This document shows positions 60,754-64,000 of a stretch of DNA of 64,000 bases, piece by piece. Location: contig JBGAUM010000002.1 of the NCBI GenBank assembly GCA_044228625.1, forward strand, positions 1 through 64,000, given 5' to 3'. The notes under the pieces are model-generated. The model did not search any database and had not been told where the DNA came from. It saw nothing but the letters and a program-made list of their open reading frames with translations. The number at the start of each line of letters is the position of its first letter. The stretch's first letter is position 1. Made by a program: the position numbers and the translations under genes. Origin of the DNA: UKL13-2 sp044228625 (lineage in GTDB: Bacteria; Pseudomonadota; Gammaproteobacteria; Burkholderiales; Usitatibacteraceae).

Positions 60754-61974
60754 TCACGCGGCGATTCTATCCGCGGCACTCTTGCGCGCGCTTTCGGTGA
60801 GATATTGCATTGCGGCATCCACGCCACCCTTGTGATGGGCAATACCCGCAAGAGACAAGCCCATTTCCACCCCGGCGACTGCGGCCAACACCGTGAGGTC
60901 GTTGGTGTCGCCCAAATGCCCGATACGGAATACCTTGCCCTTGAGCCGGCCCAGCCCCATGCCGAGCGACAGGTCAAAGTGTTCAAGGATCTTGCCGCGC
61001 AGGGCATCGGCATCCTGGCCCGCAGGGACGAATACCGCAGTGAGCGCCGGAGAATATTCCTCCGGATTCATTGCGACCAATTCCAGGCCCCAAGCCTTCA
61101 CCGCGCGCCGCACCGCCTCGCCATGACGAACGTGGCGTGCAAACACATTCTGCAATCCTTCCTCGTTCAGCATGTGGAGGGCTTCGCGCAATCCGAACAA
61201 CATGTTGGTGGCAGGGGTGTAGGGAAAGTAGCCGGTCTTGTTGGACTCCAGCATGTCTTCCCAGTTCCAGAACGCGCGCGGCAGCTTGGCGTGCCTGGAG
61301 GCGGCCAGGGCTTTGGCGGAAACAGCATTGAACGACAACCCCGGTGGCAGCATCAATCCTTTTTGCGAGCCGCCGACGGTCACGTCCACGCCCCATTCGT
61401 CGTGGCGGTAGTCCACGGAGCCGAGCGAGGAAATGGTATCCACCATCAGCAGGGCCGGATGGTTCGCGCGGTCGATCGCCTTGCGGACTGCCGCAATATT
61501 GGACGTCACCGCGGTGGCCGTTTCATTGTGGACCACGCAGACGGCCTTGATGGTGTGGGCTTTGTCTTCTGCAAGGCGCGCCTCAATGACATTGGCGTCC
61601 ACGCCGTGGCGCCAGTCGGTGTCGATCAGTTCGGTGACCAGGCCCATGCGGGTGGCGAGCTTGTTCCAGAGCGACGCGAAGTGACCGGTTTCCACCATCA
61701 GCACCCGGTCTCCCGCGGAAAGCACATTGACCAACGCGGCCTCCCACGCCCCGGTCCCGGAGGCGGGATAAATGATGACTGGCTGCGCCGTCTGGAACAC
61801 AGCCTTGATGCCATGCAGCACTTCGCGGCCCAGCACGCCAAAGGCCGGACCTCGATGGTCGATGATCGGCATGTCGATGGCCCGCTGGATGCGGTCCGGG
61901 ACGGGCGTGGGGCCCGGAATGTTCAAAAAGTGCCGCCCGGCACGGTGAGGTACAAGCGATGTTGATGCGGACAT
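60754..61974 (-). CDS. Serine/alanine-glyoxylate-type aminotransferase, class V
   Basis: 406 residues from ATG 61974 (GGAAAAG upstream; an upstream in-frame start adds 20 unlikely residues). Aminotransferase class V, PLP type I: HFLNIPGPTPVPDRIQRAID, PASGTGAWEAALVNVLSAGD, HNETATAVTSNIAAVRKAID, DTISSLGSVDYRHDEWGVDV, and the PLP lysine in VGGSQKGLMLPPGLSF. It transfers an amino group to glyoxylate from serine or alanine; which donor cannot be told from sequence. Cytoplasmic. Operonic with the Bug protein; divergent from the FAD/Fe-S oxidase, with 74 bp between. Confidence 0.88.
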   Translation of the reverse strand: MSASTSLVPHRAGRHFLNIPGPTPVPDRIQRAIDMPIIDHRGPAFGVLGREVLHGIKAVFQTAQPVIIYPASGTGAWEAALVNVLSAGDRVLMVETGHFASLWNKLATRMGLVTELIDTDWRHGVDANVIEARLAEDKAHTIKAVCVVHNETATAVTSNIAAVRKAIDRANHPALLMVDTISSLGSVDYRHDEWGVDVTVGGSQKGLMLPPGLSFNAVSAKALAASRHAKLPRAFWNWEDMLESNKTGYFPYTPATNMLFGLREALHMLNEEGLQNVFARHVRHGEAVRRAVKAWGLELVAMNPEEYSPALTAVFVPAGQDADALRGKILEHFDLSLGMGLGRLKGKVFRIGHLGDTNDLTVLAAVAGVEMGLSLAGIAHHKGGVDAAMQYLTESARKSAADRIAA

Positions 61975-62048
61975 GGTCTTTTCCAAGGGGGTTTTCCGTA
62001 CACTACGCAATTGTGCGCCGCGAAACCATAGCACCGGTCAATTCTTCG

Positions 62049-64000
62049 ATGTCCCAGATTCATTCAATACGCTTCATACCTCCGGCCAACCGCCATCCGC
62101 TCGCGGAACGGCTGGCACGCGAAGTGGAGGGCGATGTCCTGTTTGACGCGGCATCGCGGGGGCGCTATGCGACCGACGCATCGATCTACCAGATCATGCC
62201 GGTGGGGGTGGTGGTGCCCAAGACCCCCGAGGCCGCTCGAATTGCGGTGCAAATCGCGGTGGAGGCCGGCGTACCGGTGCTGCCGCGCGGCGGCGGAACT
62301 TCGCAATGCGGGCAGACGGTCGGGGCGGCGCTGGTCATCGACCACAGCAAGCACTTGAACCAGATGGTGTCGATGGACCCCGAGCAGCGGCGCGCCACGG
62401 TGCAGCCGGGGCTGGTGCTGGACCATCTCAATGCGCGGCTGAAATCGCACGGCCTTTGGTACCCGGTGGATGTCTCGACCTCGGCCCAGGCCACGCTGGG
62501 CGGCATGGCCGGCAACAATTCCTGCGGCTCTCGATCCATTGCTTACGGCAACATGGTGCACAACGTCGCAGGCATCGGCATGCTGCTGGCCGATGGGCGC
62601 GTGGCGCAGTTTGGCGAGGAGGGCGCCTGTACGGATCGCGCATTGGCCGCGCGTATCCGCACCATTTGTGAGCGCGAGCGAGACGAGATCGCCCTGCGTT
62701 TTCCTCCGCTGCTTCGCCGCGTGGCCGGCTACAACCTCGACTGGGCGGCGCCTTGCGATCCGTTGAACTACAACAGCGCCGTCCCGAATCTCGCGCACCT
62801 GCTGGTCGGATCGGAAGGGACGTTGGGTGTATTCCAGACGCTGGACCTGAAACTCTCGCCCCTGCCGAAACACCGCGTGTTGGGCGTGGTGAATTTCCCC
62901 ACGTTCTATCGCGCGATGGAAGTCACGCAGCACATCGTGACCTTGGGGCCGACCGCCGTGGAATTGGTGGATCGCACCATGATCGACCTCTCCCGGGAAA
63001 ACCCGCTGTTCAGGCCGGTGATCGATGCGTCATTGATCGGTGAACCCGATGCCTTGCTGTTGGTCGAGTTCGCGGGCGACGACCGCTCCGCGTTGGAGAA
63101 GCGACTCGCCGACCTCGAAACGCTGCTGGCCGACCTTGGTCTACCGGGATCGGCGGTGAAAATGACGGATGCCGGCGCACAGAAAAAACTGTGGGATGTG
63201 CGCAAGGCCGGGCTCAACATCATGATGTCGATGAAAGGCGACGGAAAGCCCGTCAGCTTCATTGAGGATTGTTGCGTGCCGCTGGAACACCTGGCCGAAT
63301 ACACGCGGCGATTGACCGACGTGTTCACCAAGCACGGCACCAAGGGCACTTGGTACGCACATGCATCCGTGGGCACATTGCACGTTCGCCCGGTGCTCGA
63401 CATGCGGCGCGACGGCGCGACAAAAATGCGGGCCATCGCGGAAGAGGCGGCCGCGCTGGTCAAGGAATACAAGGGCGTGTATTCCGGCGAGCACGGCGAC
63501 GGGCTGGTGCGCAGCGAGTGGATCGAGCCGTTCTTCGGGCCGCGCCTCACGGCGGTGCTCGGTGAGATCAAGGCCCTGTTCGACCCGAAGAACCTGATGA
63601 ACCCCGGCAAGATCGTGTCGCCGCCCAAACAGGATGACCGGTCGCTGTTTCGATTTGCACCGGGCTACGCCACGCAGAATATTCAGACCGGCCTCGACTG
63701 GTCGAAAGAACTGGGGCTCGCGAGTGCCGTGGAGATGTGCAACAACAACGGCCACTGCCGCAAATTCGATGCCGGCACCATGTGCCCGAGCTATCGCGCG
63801 ACTGACGACGAACAGCACCTGACCCGGGGGCGCGCCAACACCCTTCGTCTCGCCCTTTCGAACCAGATGGATGGCGCGGGGATCGCGTCCGATGCAGTGC
63901 AAGAGGCGATGGACCTCTGCGTGGGATGCAAGGGTTGCAAACGCGAATGTCCCACCGGTGTGGATATGGCCAAGATGAAGATCGAGGCCACTTATCAATT
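62049..64000 (+). CDS. FAD-binding and Fe-S-binding oxidase (GlcD/YdiJ-like), runs off the right edge
   Basis: 650 residues visible. The FAD-binding PCMH domain spans residues ~35-215 (GVVVPKTPEAARIAVQIAVE, LPRGGGTSQCGQTVGAALVI, GGMAGNNSCGSRSIAYGNMV). The FAD-linked oxidase C-terminal domain follows (KAGLNIMMSMKGDGKPVSFI, GTWYAHASVGTLHVRPVLDM, YSGEHGDGLVRSEWIEPFFG). The visible end has the first 4Fe-4S motif CVGCKGCKRECPTG and an upstream CNNNGHCRKFDAGTMCPSYR segment. It is a membrane-associated D-2-hydroxyacid dehydrogenase-type enzyme (D-lactate, glycolate or similar) passing electrons to a quinone. The rest of the Fe-S/CCG domain is outside the window. Its neighbours suggest glycolate/glyoxylate metabolism. 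Confidence 0.88.
   Translation, partial: MSQIHSIRFIPPANRHPLAERLAREVEGDVLFDAASRGRYATDASIYQIMPVGVVVPKTPEAARIAVQIAVEAGVPVLPRGGGTSQCGQTVGAALVIDHSKHLNQMVSMDPEQRRATVQPGLVLDHLNARLKSHGLWYPVDVSTSAQATLGGMAGNNSCGSRSIAYGNMVHNVAGIGMLLADGRVAQFGEEGACTDRALAARIRTICERERDEIALRFPPLLRRVAGYNLDWAAPCDPLNYNSAVPNLAHLLVGSEGTLGVFQTLDLKLSPLPKHRVLGVVNFPTFYRAMEVTQHIVTLGPTAVELVDRTMIDLSRENPLFRPVIDASLIGEPDALLLVEFAGDDRSALEKRLADLETLLADLGLPGSAVKMTDAGAQKKLWDVRKAGLNIMMSMKGDGKPVSFIEDCCVPLEHLAEYTRRLTDVFTKHGTKGTWYAHASVGTLHVRPVLDMRRDGATKMRAIAEEAAALVKEYKGVYSGEHGDGLVRSEWIEPFFGPRLTAVLGEIKALFDPKNLMNPGKIVSPPKQDDRSLFRFAPGYATQNIQTGLDWSKELGLASAVEMCNNNGHCRKFDAGTMCPSYRATDDEQHLTRGRANTLRLALSNQMDGAGIASDAVQEAMDLCVGCKGCKRECPTGVDMAKMKIEATYQ

Noticed and set aside
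62064..62933. 289-codon minus-strand frame opposite the FAD/Fe-S oxidase
   Set aside because: Shadow of the oxidase gene; Arg/His/Gln-rich without family features.
1..64000. tRNA, rRNA, CRISPR arrays or known riboswitches
   Set aside because: None could be recognised by eye on either strand; a covariance-model scan would be needed to exclude small RNAs.

Overview
The window reads as a high-GC chromosomal segment of a betaproteobacterium, most likely Burkholderiales-like. Evidence: a Bug-family (tripartite tricarboxylate) binding protein, a giant NAD-specific glutamate dehydrogenase, the hemH-hrcA-nadK-recN block next to glnE-yhdP-nitrilase, and promoters of the TATAATCGCGC type. No genus can be named. 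No rRNA, tRNA or CRISPR array was seen.

Layout. 1-6 kb: isovaleryl-CoA dehydrogenase (cut by the window edge), a small membrane-anchored protein, an HSD10-like dehydrogenase, a metallo-beta-lactamase-fold hydrolase, a broken alanine dehydrogenase, a glyoxalase-fold protein and a saccharopine dehydrogenase-family protein; largely amino-acid and acyl-CoA catabolism. 6-10 kb: a DUF1800/DUF1501 secreted pair. 10-14 kb: an overlapping operon (branched-chain aminotransferase, GNAT, DUF2784, ankyrin), then DUF418 and dsbB behind the 1618-residue NAD-glutamate dehydrogenase (14.4-19.3 kb). 19.6-25.2 kb: small secreted protein, aspartate-type aminotransferase, a frameshifted FN3/dockerin-like exoprotein, a holin-like membrane protein, panB. 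25.2-25.9 kb: a gene-free element bounded by inverted hairpin repeats. 25.9-42 kb: housekeeping core (hemH, hrcA, nadK, recN, glnE, yhdP, nitrilase, ppiD). 42-44 kb: SDR and fabI. 43.9-55.2 kb: one peptide-type ABC transporter operon with four consecutive substrate-binding proteins, two permeases and a fused double ATPase. 55.2-59.5 kb: accessory island with an RHS/polymorphic-toxin remnant, a candidate immunity gene, a complete IS3-family element and a secreted helical-repeat protein. 59.7-64 kb: Bug protein, serine/alanine-glyoxylate-type aminotransferase and a divergent FAD/Fe-S oxidase (cut by the edge).

The most interesting structure is not a gene. At least seven copies of a ~64-bp imperfect palindrome, sharing CACTGGCGCGGCGTTTGAG near one end and GCCAGTCCTGGAGTTT near the other, sit at gene boundaries across the window. 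It looks like an undescribed dispersed intergenic repeat family. Second, three conserved genes (ald, hrcA, yhdP) each lack a short internal stretch and change frame at that point; this pattern suggests systematic assembly loss, or else real decay. A fourth gene is broken at a run of ten G. The RHS remnant carries an in-frame stop in its core.
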